Shown here one piece after another: positions 52,188-63,398 of a DNA stretch of 64,000 nt (the stretch's first letter is position 1; the number at the start of each line of letters is the position of its first letter). Source of the DNA: Cristatella mucedo (taxonomy: Eukaryota > Bryozoa > Phylactolaemata > Cristatellidae); the NCBI GenBank assembly GCA_009760855.2, contig WPIO01000016.1:1471001-1535000 (forward strand), written 5' to 3'. The position numbers and the translations under genes are program-made. The notes beneath the pieces are model-generated. The model had not been told where the DNA came from, ran no database searches, and saw nothing but the letters and a program-made list of their open reading frames with translations.

Positions 52188-53156
52188 CTGAGTATTTCTC
52201 ATTCATTATTTGTCTTAGGTCACGTATCATTTCTGGATGGTTGCCTCTTGGATGTAATGCTCTTAAAACACACCACAAAGCACAACAATTATCATCCTTA
52301 TTTTTAATATTAATAATGCACCTTTTATTTTGTAATTTTTCAGGTAAGCTACAAATAAGATCCACCAATCTGTGGAGTAAATCGTGTAAATTTTGAAAAA
52401 GCATTAATAACACCAACTTGATCCTACAACTTGATACTCCTTCGTTCCATTCTTCTACAATGTTTTCAAAAATGGAAAAATGTTTTCCGACAATTGTGTT
52501 ACAATGAGAAACTCTGTTTAAAGTTGTAGGAGAGCCTCAGTTAATTCTTGCAAATATAGTCTCAATTTTTGCATTTTCAAATTTTACTTGAATCAAAAGA
52601 CCCATTTTTACATTACCGAGATAAGAAGATATATCTTTCATAATATTTACTAAACCTGGAGTACACTTTCTCCTAAAAACATCAAGATCTGTATCTTTTA
52701 ATTCAAACCCTTCATATTCATAGTTTATCTCAATTCCACTAAAACTTCTTCTACCCAAAAAACCAACCACTAGTCTCTATTTTACAAAGTCGTTTTGCCT
52801 TATTAAAGAAACAGTTACTTCTAGGAAATTTTGGTTTAATTATTCGATTAACAAAAAGTTTTTAATTATTTCTTTAATATCAGTTGCAGAAACAGGATAA
52901 TAAACAACTCTTGATGTTGAACCGTATTTCTTATAAAAAGAAGGCTTAACTCAAAACTTACTCTCATAGAAGAAACTAATCTCTTAGCATGCTCATTAAA
53001 TGTTTCACCCTCACGTCTTGAAAATGTGTTAATTTCAGACATTTCTTATAATATATAAATATGTTTCTTTAAATCAAATTATCAAGTGGTTGACTGTTAA
53101 TTATTTTACTATAATAAATACAAGAAAAATCCACTAAGTTTTGTGGGGTAAGTGTG

Positions 53157-53293
53157 GTAGTATGTGATTTTACCTTAGTGCAGACACACACTCAGCTAAA
53201 GCATTTTCACACGAGGCCGAGCCTGTGCGAGGCTGAATGCAGAAAATGCCTTGGATTAGGGTGAAGCTGCAATAAGGTAAAAACACATACTAC
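53157..53293 (-). repeat. Orphan right terminal repeat of the virus-like element
   Basis: Copy of 47630-47766 with essentially no differences. It arose by the duplication, not by a second integration, because the flank on its right is the same. Confidence 0.9.
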
Positions 53294-53754
53294 TCGCCGA
53301 GGGCTCCAGCCTAGGTGGCCTTAAAAACAATACGCACTTTGGAACGCGAAATGTACAGGAACTTAACTTCGATTCGATTGTTTGATCGTCACCTCGATCG
53401 CTTGAGCTTAGCCCAGTGTGCTTACATTTGGTTCGGCCTGCTTTAGCTTTGCTCACTCCAAAAAAGGCTTCGCCTAGCTTGCTGTAGCTTCGACCCTAGC
53501 GCCTAGTCCAAGCCCAACCCAGTTTTAGCTTTACTCTGCCTGAAACAGGTGCTCGCTCCTTTGAGTTACGCAACGCCCAAAAATTAGTCGCCTCCCAGCG
53601 CTTTCTTCACCTTTGCCCAGTCTGCCTTAACTTAGCCCAGCTTCATTTTTACCTTAGTCCGGCTCATTTTAGCTTCGCCCGGCCTTAAAAGGCGTTGTCT
53701 CGTTCGCTTGAGATGCACACCCCCCCCCGACTTGTTCCAAGTTGGCTTTGTGGA

Positions 53755-54065
53755 CTAATTATAATAATACACTTGATCGTGGATGAATAATAGTAATAAT
53801 ACACTAGATAAAGTGCCCTCAGAGAACTCAATCTCTTTCTAGGGGCTTTACATTTGCTGCAAAGGAAACGCGATCGAATGGTGAGTGGTATCAAGCTTGA
53901 TAAACATCATGCATAACATGGTTAGGGGTGACAAGCACAGGGTCAGCATGCACAGTGTCAGCACACGTAAGCACATAAAGAACGAATCACATTTCCACAC
54001 TAAATGCTGTGATAAATAGGTTCCAAGTTCTTTTTAAATATGAACAAGTCAGGAGATGTTGTGAC
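53755..54065 (-). mobile_element. LINE-A 3' fragment (copy-2 counterpart of 48235)
   Basis: Same tail and 3'UTR as in copy 1, with small differences. Confidence 0.85.
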
Positions 54066-54400
54066 GAAACGGCTTGGCTCCTTTGTACCTAGCTGAACTG
54101 CTGCATCATTTTCAGCCTGTTCACGCCCTCAGGTCCTGTGTGGACAATAAATTAGCTGTCCCATTCCTCCGCTTAAAGACAGTTGGCGACAGAAGCTTTA
54201 GCTCTGCAGGTCCTAGACTGTGGAACTCACTTCCACAATTCCTACGCAACGACAACTACTCTCCTACTGCCGACTATGGCAAATCCTTTTCAGCGGTCCT
54301 GAGCTGCTACTTCCATGCCACTCACTACCTCAACTGCTCTCCTGACTCTGCTATACTTCCCACTTTCTCTTTGTTTCGTGAGACGAAGTCTGTTGGCAAA
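54066..54400 (+). mobile_element. LINE-B 3' fragment (copy-2 counterpart)
   Basis: It retains the HALRSCVDNKLAVPFL part that copy 1 lost. It is cut at GAAGTCTGTTGGCAAAAG, where copy 2 has a deletion of about 250 bp relative to copy 1. Confidence 0.85.
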
Positions 54401-54404
54401 AGAA

Positions 54405-54585
54405 TGAAGTGACCCAAAAGTGAGCGACAAAACCTCGAAGCCGATCCGTTGCTTGATTGGTAGTCAGTGTAGGTCGGCGAGAAGTGGTGTGGCGTGGCAA
54501 CTGCGACGCTCAAGACAGACAAGCCTAGCTGCAGGGTTTTGCATGAGATGTAAGCCCCTGTTGGACATGCCGGTAGGCCAGCAAG
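54405..54585 (-). mobile_element. LINE-A coding fragment (copy-2 counterpart)
   Basis: Minus-strand C-terminal RT tail with the HHFSPTY-type frame. Shorter on the left than in copy 1. Confidence 0.75.
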
Positions 54586-54649
54586 TTATTTATTTATGGA
54601 TTACTGATGCATCGCTTCATTACAAGGTAAGTAAATGCATGCATTGGTA

Positions 54650-55289
54650 TCAGTCAAACGAAGTGACATCCAGTGCTGCCCCTGAGCTGCATGTCGCAGA
54701 CCTCCGGTTCTTAGCTGCTGCAGGGTACACGCTCACAGTCCGTTGATCGTAGCCCAGCACGGCTAGCACGGTCCTCTGTCCTTCTCCCAGTGACAGGTAC
54801 AGGGGCTGCTGCAGTCCGTGGCTGCTGTAGGAGAGGACCTGCTGCAGCACCTGCCCAGTCTCTGCACTGAGCGCCCTCACAGACTCCCTGCTCCAGTCTG
54901 CCCGCTGCAGCCCTTGCACAGCCACGTACAGGATGCCGCCTGCAGCACAGACGCCCAGCGCTCGCTCCTCGCTGCTCAGCTCGTTTCTCCATCGTCTGTC
55001 ACCTCGGTGGCAGCAGCTGTCCACTACACTCAGCTCTCTGCCATCGTCCAGCTTCACCTTGTCCCAGCTCGTGGTGACCAGAGCAGCAGCAGTGAGAGCC
55101 ACACTGCGTATGTCATACTCGTACTCGCTGCTGTGCAGCAGGTACCCCGAGCTCAGCTGCAGCAGCTGCAGCCCTCGACCGTAGCCCTCGGTCACAGCGA
55201 GCAGGTCGCCGAGCACGGACAGCTTCCTGGGAGACCACGGCAGCACAGCGACACGTCGGTCCTCGAGCCACGTTCCCTGCGAGTCCCTT

Positions 55290-55336
<47 letters not shown>

Positions 55337-55632
55337 GCTGCGTCTGAGCAGCAGGACGAGCTGTGAGAGGAGCACGCCTACAGCGGCACGTCCGTCCTGC
55401 AGGGACCGCACTGCAGTAACACCGTCGTCTCCTCCGTCGCTCAGCCTCGCAGGTTTCCAGACGTTCAGCTCTCTGCCGCTCTGACTGTATTCCTTGAGGC
55501 CGTGCTGCCCTGCAGCCAGAAGCAGATGACCCTCTGACGTTACAGACAGGTCCCAGCATGAGAAAGGTGTCTGGAAGCTGCTGGAGGCCGGGTCGAAATG
55601 CAGCGCTGGCTGCTCCTCTGCTGCAACGAAGG
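54650..55632 (-). CDS. Beta-propeller-like terminal exon of the TRIM gene, copy 2
   Basis: Same exon as copy 1, open for 327 codons, acceptor TTCACACAATGCAG at 55633-55646, stop TGA at 54650. It differs mainly by a poly-Ala tract eight codons longer (GCA run near 55290-55330) and a few substitutions. Both copies being open argues that they are recent duplicates or the two alleles of one locus. It is the nearer of the two to the RING/B-box exon, so it is the expected splice partner. Confidence 0.65.
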
Positions 55633-55792
55633 CTGCATTGTGTGAATACAGTCAGCAGCAGAGCGCTGCATGAGACGAGAGAGACACTCTTGCACTGTGG
55701 AAGCTGACTGGTCCTTTCACAAGATAGCTTAAATCTTGCTTCTACAATACAAATTCGTACGACTTTTCGTTGCTTCACTGCACCGTTGCAAG

Positions 55793-55859
55793 ATGCCCCG
55801 TCTTATTTTCAGCCTTAAAATATACAACCTCCATCACTTCTTCTCTACAACTGAACAAG
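55793..55859 (+). other. Candidate short first coding exon, copy 2
   Basis: ATG with PRLIFSLKIYNLHHFFSTTE, followed by the donor CAAG/GTGAGTGAG. Differs from copy 1 at two residues. Unrecognised. Confidence 0.2.
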
Positions 55860-55964
55860 GTGAGTGAGGTAGCTTTGCTAAACCTGCCTAGTCCTCAGTA
55901 ATAAACATTGCCATTTGATGGCCTCATCGCCTGCTTATTTGATGATGTCATCAAATAGTAATAG

Positions 55965-56190
55965 AATAATAATAATACACTTGATAAAGCACACTCAATC
56001 TCTTTCTAGACACTTTACATTTGCTACAAAGGAAGCACGATCGAATGGTGAGTGGTATCATGCTTGATAAACAACAGGAATAACATGGTTAGGGGAGACA
56101 TGTACAGGGTCAGCATGCAAATGTGGTTAGTGGCAGCATGCAGTGTCAGCACGCATAAGCACATAAAGGGCAAATCGCAAGGACCCACTA
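55965..56190 (-). mobile_element. LINE-A 3' fragment
   Basis: Minus-strand tail (ACTTGATAAAGCACACTCAA) and 3'UTR. It lacks the extra nested tail seen in copy 1. Confidence 0.85.
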
Positions 56191-58990
56191 AATGAACAAG
56201 TACGGCTTCATTCGGCTCCAGCATGCAAGCACTCACTGAAACTCTAGCCTTCAAGCCTGTGCTGCTGCTGGAATAGCAATAGCCATAGCTCAAACACTTG
56301 AACACGGCATCATTACAATATAATACTACTTACAAATTACTCCTCCTTTCTTTACCTAACGTCTAGGCAACCCTTATTAGACCAGCAAATGAGAGTGAAC
56401 ATATTTCGTCCTTGCAACCACGAGTTCTTATTGTCACGGTCATTTTTGCCACTGTCAATACTTCTTCTGCATTTACAAATCACTTCTCCTTTCTTTGTCT
56501 AAAAATGCAGAGGTAACCCTTTCTATCCACATGACTAGAAAAATAGAATCACGATACTTATTCATTGCACGGAGATTGCCATTATCATCATAATTATAAT
56601 ACGAGGTTTGTACAGTGCCCGATGTGAACACAATATATTACCAGGTGCTTTACAAATCACTACAAGCTATCATGATCAGACAAGCATGCATCAGCTAACA
56701 AGTATAGTGCCAAGCATGCTAAAGCAAATAAGGACACACTCAGCACTACTTGCTTGCACAGCCTCTGGCTAAAAACATGCACTGAATCATGCAACACAAG
56801 TCCACATCGCCAATGTCGATCCCTTATTGTGTCTGTGCCATCTAGAATCCTAGAATAGTCCGTTCCTACCCATCACAACATTGATGCAAACCGTCTGCAG
56901 CAGTCTGCTAGGTCATAATATAACAGCCAGTTTGCCAGGTCACAATAGTCTATTTACAACCGTGTGTTTCTGTCGATTCATTGTTTAGGACGACAATAAA
57001 ACGGGCTGAAGCAGCAATGCAAATGATAGCATTGAATCTAATGGCACCTTGGTGTTTTTTGTACATTACCGGAACTTTCGATTGTATATCGGTAAGAAAT
57101 AGCTATAGCCATTTTCAGACCATCAAGTAGAAAATACATAACCTTGCTGCAATTCGGATAATTTTTACACTAGAATCGATATCCAGATAGAGCAGGAGAG
57201 TGATGACCAGACAGTGCAGGAAAGTGTGACGTCACACGAGTGAGCAGTCACAGACAGCCATCAGATACGGTATGTTAAAATATACCCCTTTGCTTCTATC
57301 ACACGCCCATAGGCTGCCTACGGCCATAGAAGCTAGTCGAACACAAGCGATACGAAGAGGCTTCACACGAGCTTGCAGTTGAGGTCGGCAGGACGTGCAG
57401 CTAGCTAGTGAACCTGCCTTACTCGTACCACAACGGCTTAGCATGTCAAAATCTATTTATAGCCTAGCGTTCCTACGTAGCAGCGTCTGTCAGCAAATGC
57501 ACTGACTAGTGAAGCCCACATTATTCTGAGCCGCTGGGCATCGACAGCTGCTGTTCACAGATCCGACTTCGTTTCATCTTTTCTTTCAGTTGCCATTAGA
57601 TTGAGACCTGGAATAAGATATTATGTATATGTTGCTGCAAATTACCCCCCCCCCTGCTAGAGATGCTGAATATCATCAGCACAGCCATGTAGTTGCAAAA
57701 CCTATCAAACAGCAGGTTTAGCTTCTTAATACCTAAGCAGATAACCATAGCTCAAACGCTTTCGTAACCCTTGACCCTCAACTTCTGGTAACGTGTGTGC
57801 TAGCTAGTAGCAGTGCTGTTACTACAGCACACGGGCTTATGCCATTTGAAACTAATTCTTGGAATAATTAGTTTTCACATCATGCTAACCGATCGGTACC
57901 ATTAATGCTTAATGCTCTCTCTCTCTCTCTCCGACTTGAGAATATTAACTTGAGTCGGAGGCAGGAGCAAATACGATCAAACAGGACGAAGTCTATTGGC
58001 CGAATGCATACCGAAAGCCGCTTAGGTTGTGAGTGCGCTATACAAAACTTTCCTGAGTAACACCCACACGGTCTTTATGACTTTGTGGAATTACAGACGG
58101 AGATACAAACAAACCAATGACTCGAACCACCCAGGAGCCCATAAACCTGACTGTTAGTTGCTATTAGAAAATGAACACTAGTATAATAACAATAGTATAA
58201 CTTGATCCACTGAAAGGCCCATTAAAGCCATTGCTAACTATGGCCGTTAGCTAGTCCTACAATCAATGGAGGGGAATGCTGCAGACACGTGCAGCAGCAC
58301 TTAGAATGTGACGATGCCAGCGTAATTAATTGCTATGGTGTCATCAGCAAAATGGAGAACATCTTTGATAATGGCAGCATGGAAGCCCTAAGCCAGAGAT
58401 GCAACAAAATAGCAAACAGACCGAAGTATTTCCATTAGAAAAAACTAAACTACTAACAGATACGATTTCGTGTTTTTAATTGGGCTAATGATTTTTTTAT
58501 AAGTCAAATAGAAAACTTTCAGAAAAGAATCTACAAAATTTAAACTGCTCGGAAAAATTGCTTGCACTTAAGTTAAGGGCTCTCGTCGGGTTTTTAAAAA
58601 TACACTGTATATTCCGATCTGTTACTTGCCTTAACAGTTCCTACTTGAATGCATTGCAGTGGCTGTTGCTAGGTGTTGAGCCTTTAGTTCAAGACCTTGG
58701 GGGCATACAAATCAAACAACTCTGACAGCATAACGCAGGACAGTGTGGCATGCAAGCTAGTGGCTCGGCAGCAGAAAATCACGGATTGGGAATGTGCCCT
58801 AAAATGTTAGCTCACCTGCAACATCACCAGCTCTAGCACCATCCTTACAGGTGCTAACTTCGTCATCTTTAGAGACACTAACTTCATCAATGAGTTGGCC
58901 AAGACAGTCTGCAAGGACAAATGCGTCAAGGGCTGCAATTTCGGAAAGTCGGAAAGGTTCGCGCGTGTCAGCACATTGAGGCATGCCAGG
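56191..58990. other. Probable TRIM intron / unrecognised sequence
   Basis: If exon 59021-60116 joins the propeller exon, this is intron on the minus strand. It holds the end of the duplication, a piece of LINE-B 3' end (57985-58105, plus), a short (CT)n run near 57915 and an imperfect 12-bp inverted repeat around 57930-57962. No other exon was recognised. Confidence 0.45.
57985..58105 (+). mobile_element. LINE-B extreme 3' end
   Basis: GACGAAGTCTATTGGCCGAA through TGTGGAATTACAGACGGAG, plus orientation, about 120 bp. Confidence 0.8.
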
Positions 58991-59020
58991 TATGGGCTGC
59001 ATTGCTTCGTAGGCAGCTAC

Positions 59021-60116
59021 CTGCGGTCAGCTTCGGAGTTCCCATCCACGAGGCGACCACCACACCCAAGTCCTCAGGCAGAGACTCACTCAGCGATACC
59101 AGCGTTTCAGCAGCCGGTATATCTCTGAAGCTCTCCAGCTGCTTAGAAAGCACTTCGAGGCGTGTCTGCAAGGTCACGTGCTGGTCCAGCAAATCAGGAT
59201 CGCATGCTGCAGCTGTGAGGCTGCTGATGTATGTCGATGCATGCTGCACAGACTGATGCAGCTGTTCAGCCAGGCCTTGCACGGTGGCAGCGCTGACCTC
59301 GAGCTGATCGTAGCAGTCCTTGACCTTGCTCTCACAATCATAAAAGGCTTTAGTCACAGTATCCACTGCATACTTCTTCCTCCTCTTAATTTCATCCAAA
59401 TGGATGGCACGAGCCGATTGGACGTCTTTGACCAGATCCATGGGGTGTAAGAGCAGGGAAGACTTGGCATTCAAATGCTCAAGCAGATGCTTTATGCTTT
59501 CTCTCACATCCTTCACAAAAGTTTTGGCTGTTGGTCCTTTCAGATGCTGTGGCAAAGAGTGACAAGAGACCTCACACTGCCTGACACAGTCGGTACACTT
59601 GGCTCGCTTGCAAGTCAAGCACAGCAGATCCAGTGGCTTCCGGTGCTGCAGGCACTGCTGCTGCTCTGTGGCCTCTAGAACTTCCCTCCAACTCAAGATC
59701 TGTGGAAGCTCAGTGGTCATGTGACTTTTGTTGAATCGGCTATGGCCCAGTAAGCAGTCAGAACACAAGGATTTCTGGCACTGCTCGCACCAGCGGTCTG
59801 CTGGCACGTCAGGGCTTCCATCCTCTCTGCACAGGCTGCACTTGTCAGAATCTTTCAGGATTGCAAAACGTCTCACCAACTCGGCAATAAAACCGTTGTG
59901 ATGCTTTGCTTTACTGATGTCGGTGGGTACGTCACAAGCTGTACAGCGAATGCTCATTGAGCTCTCTGCTGTGGCAGCACGGTCGGCGCAGCCATTGCAG
60001 CAGCTGTGCAGGCAGCTCAGCAGCAGAGGCTCCTCAGCAATTTGTCCACAGGCGATGCAAGAGAGCAGGATTTCATTTATTGATGCATGTCGGTGAATTG
60101 GAAGCTCTTGTGCCAT
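59021..60116 (-). CDS. TRIM-type protein, exon with RING, two B-boxes and coiled coil
   Basis: Probable E3 ubiquitin ligase of the TRIM class. The start chosen is the ATG at 60116 (MAQELPIHRHASINEILLSC). An upstream in-frame ATG would add 27 hydrophobic residues with no family support. RING at about residues 20-65: CIACG, CLHSCCNGC, CTAC. B-box 1 at about 95-135: CSLCREDG, WCEQCQKSLCSDC, H-x-H-type ligands. B-box 2 at about 160-200: CLQHRKPLDLLCLTCKRAKC. Coiled coil at about 215-330. The open frame continues past 59021, but CCGCAG/GTAGCT there is a good donor and the end of similarity, leaving one base of a codon. That phase fits both propeller-like exons downstream. It would then be a TRIM-NHL-like protein of about 690 residues. 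Confidence 0.85.
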
Positions 60117-60317
60117 GATAAACCTTATAAAGGTAAAATAAAACCAGGATACAAGAGCAGTCACACAAGTTGCACACAAGGGGGCGGTTATATTCACAGA
60201 GAGTTATTGCAAGATAAAAAGTCTATGTCTGACCTTCAAAATAATGCCAGGTGGAGTGAACTGACTTGACTAGATACTTTTTCGGGTAGAGGGACTTGCC
60301 ACTTTTTCAAACTGTCT
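60117..60317. promoter_or_regulatory. Probable promoter / 5' region of the TRIM gene
   Basis: About 200 bp between the TRIM start codon and retroposon sequence. No TATA box or other element is obvious; the role is inferred from position only. Confidence 0.3.
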
Positions 60318-61620
60318 AACCTGCTAATAATAATAATAATGCACTTGATAAAGCGCCCTCAGAGAACTTAATCCGTTCCAGTCTGGCTTTAGAGCTAATC
60401 ACTCCACAGAGTCAGCATTGCTTCGGGTATACAACGACCTACTTAGGAATGAAGACATGGGTAGAGTGTCTCTTCTTGTTTTGCTCGATCTTTCGGCAGC
60501 TTTTGATACCATCGATCACAAAGTATTTCTAGAGCGCCTCTCATCTCGCCTGGGCATCACTGGCACTGCTCTGCAGTGGTTCAGGTCCTATCTCAGTGGG
60601 AGACTCCAGAGTGTTGACGTGAATGAACAAAGATCATTTGAAGTACCTCTAAAATATGGAGTACCTCAGGACTCTGTGCTAGCTCCGGTTCTTTTCACGG
60701 TTTATACTCTCCCTCTCGCTGATGTGATTGCCAAGCACAATCTAGGCTTTCACTTCTATGCGGATGACACTCAGTTGTACCTTTGCTTTGATCCCTCCCA
60801 GCCTTCGAGCACCTCAAATTCTCTCAACTCACTTGCTGCATGCATTGATGACATCCGATCATGGATGGCAGCAAATTTTCTAAAACTAAACGATGATAAA
60901 ACTAACTTACTAGTTATGGGCAAACCCAGTGTGATTCAGAGATTGGAAAGGCTGACTTTCAAAATTGGCTCTGCCAGCATATCTCCAGTTGCATCAGCTC
61001 GAAATCTAGGTGTCATATTCCAAAGCGACCTCTCGTTAGACGACCACATCAGCTCCACAGTCAAATCAGCCTATTTTCAGCTTCATAACATTGCTAAAAT
61101 TAGGGCTTGTTTAGATAAGGATACCACGTCCAAGTTGGTCCATGCATTCGTGACATCTCGTCTCGACTTCTGCAACTCACTGCTTACTGGCTACCAGCTT
61201 TACATTTGCTGCAATGGGAAATGCAATTAAATGGTAAGTAAAATCATGCTTGAAAAACAAACAAAATGAATAATATGGTTAGGGGTGACATGCACAGGGT
61301 CAGCATGCAAATGTGGTTAGTGGCAGCATGCACAGTGTCAGCACGCATAAGCACATCAAGGACGAATCACAGGGACCCACTAAATGCTGTCCTAAATAGG
61401 TGTTTTTAAATTCTTTTTAAATGTGGTCAGGTCAGGGGATGCTCTGACGCAGGTCGGGAGGGAGTTCCAGGCTGTGGGAGCATACGAACTAAATGCACGG
61501 TCTCCAAAGGATTTAAGGTCTGTACGAGGTATTTGTAGACTGTTGGATTCCGAAAAGCGGGTGGTACGATGCTTGGCCTGATGGGGTAGTATATTGGAGA
61601 GATAGGCTGAGAAGAGACGC
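60318..61620. mobile_element. Rearranged LINE-A: minus tail interrupted by a plus-strand RT piece
   Basis: 60318-60372 is a minus-strand tail ending inside the stem-loop. 60373-61195 is a plus-strand RT segment (FRANHSTESALLRVYN-type start, FYADDTQLYL, up to SLLTGY). 61196-61620 is minus-strand 3'UTR and coding again, picking up about 12 bp after the tail left off. A plus-strand frame of 270 codons (60418-61230) is open. The two breakpoints lie in the same stem-loop. Confidence 0.85.
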
Positions 61621-62600
61621 ACGGCTAAAGGAAGGCAGGTAAGGTTCGAGGCACCGGAAACCGTGTGGGGGAACCACCAGGAGGGGCCACGGAGGGACTC
61701 TTCTTAAAGGGTGGTTGGATTCCGAAAAGTAGGCTGTTGGATTCCGAAAAGCGGATGGGAATGGGAAGCCACTGAAAGCAGGCAGACTCGACTGTAAAGA
61801 TCGTGCAGTCATTCAGGTAAGTCATCATGGAACACGATAAGCAGATACCATGAAGAGACTGCATGGGACAATGCAAGTTACAAGGGAAGTGACATTAGAG
61901 GTGCCAAAAATAAATATGATCGGGTGCACCAGTGCTGTATCTGTACAGAATTGATAGCCTAGTTTGTTCTCAGCGACCAGACATGAAGGGGGAGAATAAA
62001 AGCCTACGTTTCTTTGGCGAATAGACTGGCAGAAGAATACATTTGTGGGAAACACTAAAAGCCGGGATGAAAATTCTCAAGGCGATTCATACGTTTGAAG
62101 GCTCACTGGATGACCGTTAGCCACACACTCTATAAGTAGCCACAGAATAAGCACCTAAAGCGCTGCTGTGCCAGTACTGTCCGGCCAGGCTGACAGGTGC
62201 TCCAGTAATACTTGCACATAAGTGATTTTAACGCAAGTAGCGAAATGAATTATATTTTAAGAAGGACTGCCAGCTAAACGCCCAATGCCCGACCCACTTC
62301 TAAAAACACGTACTGGTGTCAGTTTAAGGAATCTCAACTCAACCAGCAGACTTGGATACGCACGGACTGGCGATGCATAAAATATACTATGAGAAATCTA
62401 TTAACTTACTTCGATGGAACATCGGTACACAATAATTCAGCAGAGAAAGTCAGTGGCTGCTCGTCCGTAGCTGCCTCTCGTTCCGAAACCTACAGGGGAT
62501 GACCGGATTCTCGACCCTGTAAGTGTGATTTGCAGCTTTGATAGCAAATAGATTTTCCTACAGAACCATTTTAATTTAAACGTAGATATTATTTAAATAT
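61621..62600. other. Intergenic, nothing recognised
   Basis: It begins with small repeats of the LINE-A phrase TTGGATTCCGAAAAG (three times within 61540-61760), then unique sequence. No gene supported. Confidence 0.45.
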
Positions 62601-62610
62601 ATGTTTATTT

Positions 62611-63398
62611 GTTCGAGGTACGCTGACCTGCAGCCCGTTAGCGGGGCGGTTGGAGCTAGCGCTGCACCTGTGTACCCAGGCTGGGTTCGGTTGGCTGGGT
62701 CCGGACGGCTATAGTGAGGGTTAGGGTCACCGGCTAGGCCGGGGTCGGACCTACGGCACGGCCGGATGTATGCGGTGACGTGAGGTCACCGGGGCTCTTG
62801 GGTACGGGAAGTTGGCCAAGTAAGTCATGGTGTTGGAGGCTCCCGGTCTCGCCGAGTTATGCACCTGGATTCGTGCAGGCATGCTCCGGCGATGCTGCCA
62901 CGCACGCAAGGGAACGAGTACCCAAGGCCCGATAGCTCGCTCGTTGTTGACTTGTTTTTATTCCGCTTTCCCCGTGTAGCGTGTTCGTGACCCCCCCCCC
63001 GTGTGTTGGCGTCTTTCGGTGGAAGCTTACGACTGTGGTAGTTGTCGACTCAGACTAGCCAGCAGTTACTCAGCCAGCCGGGTTTTGGACGGCGTACGCT
63101 CGTATTGTTGGATTCGGAGTCGGTACAACGACAGGACTGCAGAAGCCGACTGACCCCAACTAACACGTTTGTTCGCGCTTGCTGCGTCGTCTTGCGCCCC
63201 CGTAGTGTACTGTGTATAGGACCCTCCCTGTAGACTTGTTTAGTTGCTCTGTTGTTGTTGGCGCATGCGTTAATATAAAGAGGTTTAACCGGACGGCCGC
63301 TCGTCTTACCCTAGCTCGGCGGCCTGGCGAGCGGCAGCGTGGCGGAGTATGGCGGGGTTTGGCGGGAATTAGCCTCTGACCCCTGGAACCCGGTTACA
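62611..63398 (+). mobile_element. Possible LTR-like block
   Basis: A GC-rich block of about 790 bp starting TGTTCGAGG and ending CCCGGTTACA (TGT...ACA borders), with a TATAAAG-like box (TAATATAAAGAGG near 63270) in its right half and a C-run near 62991. I see no matching second copy, no clear target-site duplication and no convincing primer-binding site, so it may be a 5' LTR whose element continues past the window, or not an LTR at all. Confidence 0.25.

Larger units (their letters stand above)
52188..57340. repeat. Segmental duplication, copy 2
   Basis: Second copy of 46661-51504. It begins inside pPolB, so it holds an orphan right end of the virus-like element (terminal repeat at 53157-53293 with the TCGCCGA site after it). 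Sequence difference from copy 1 is low: scattered substitutions and a few indels. Confidence 0.95.

Noticed and set aside
52188-53300. A second, independent integration of the virus-like element
   Set aside because: The right flank is the same as at 47767 onward, so it is a copy made by duplication or an allele, not a new insertion.
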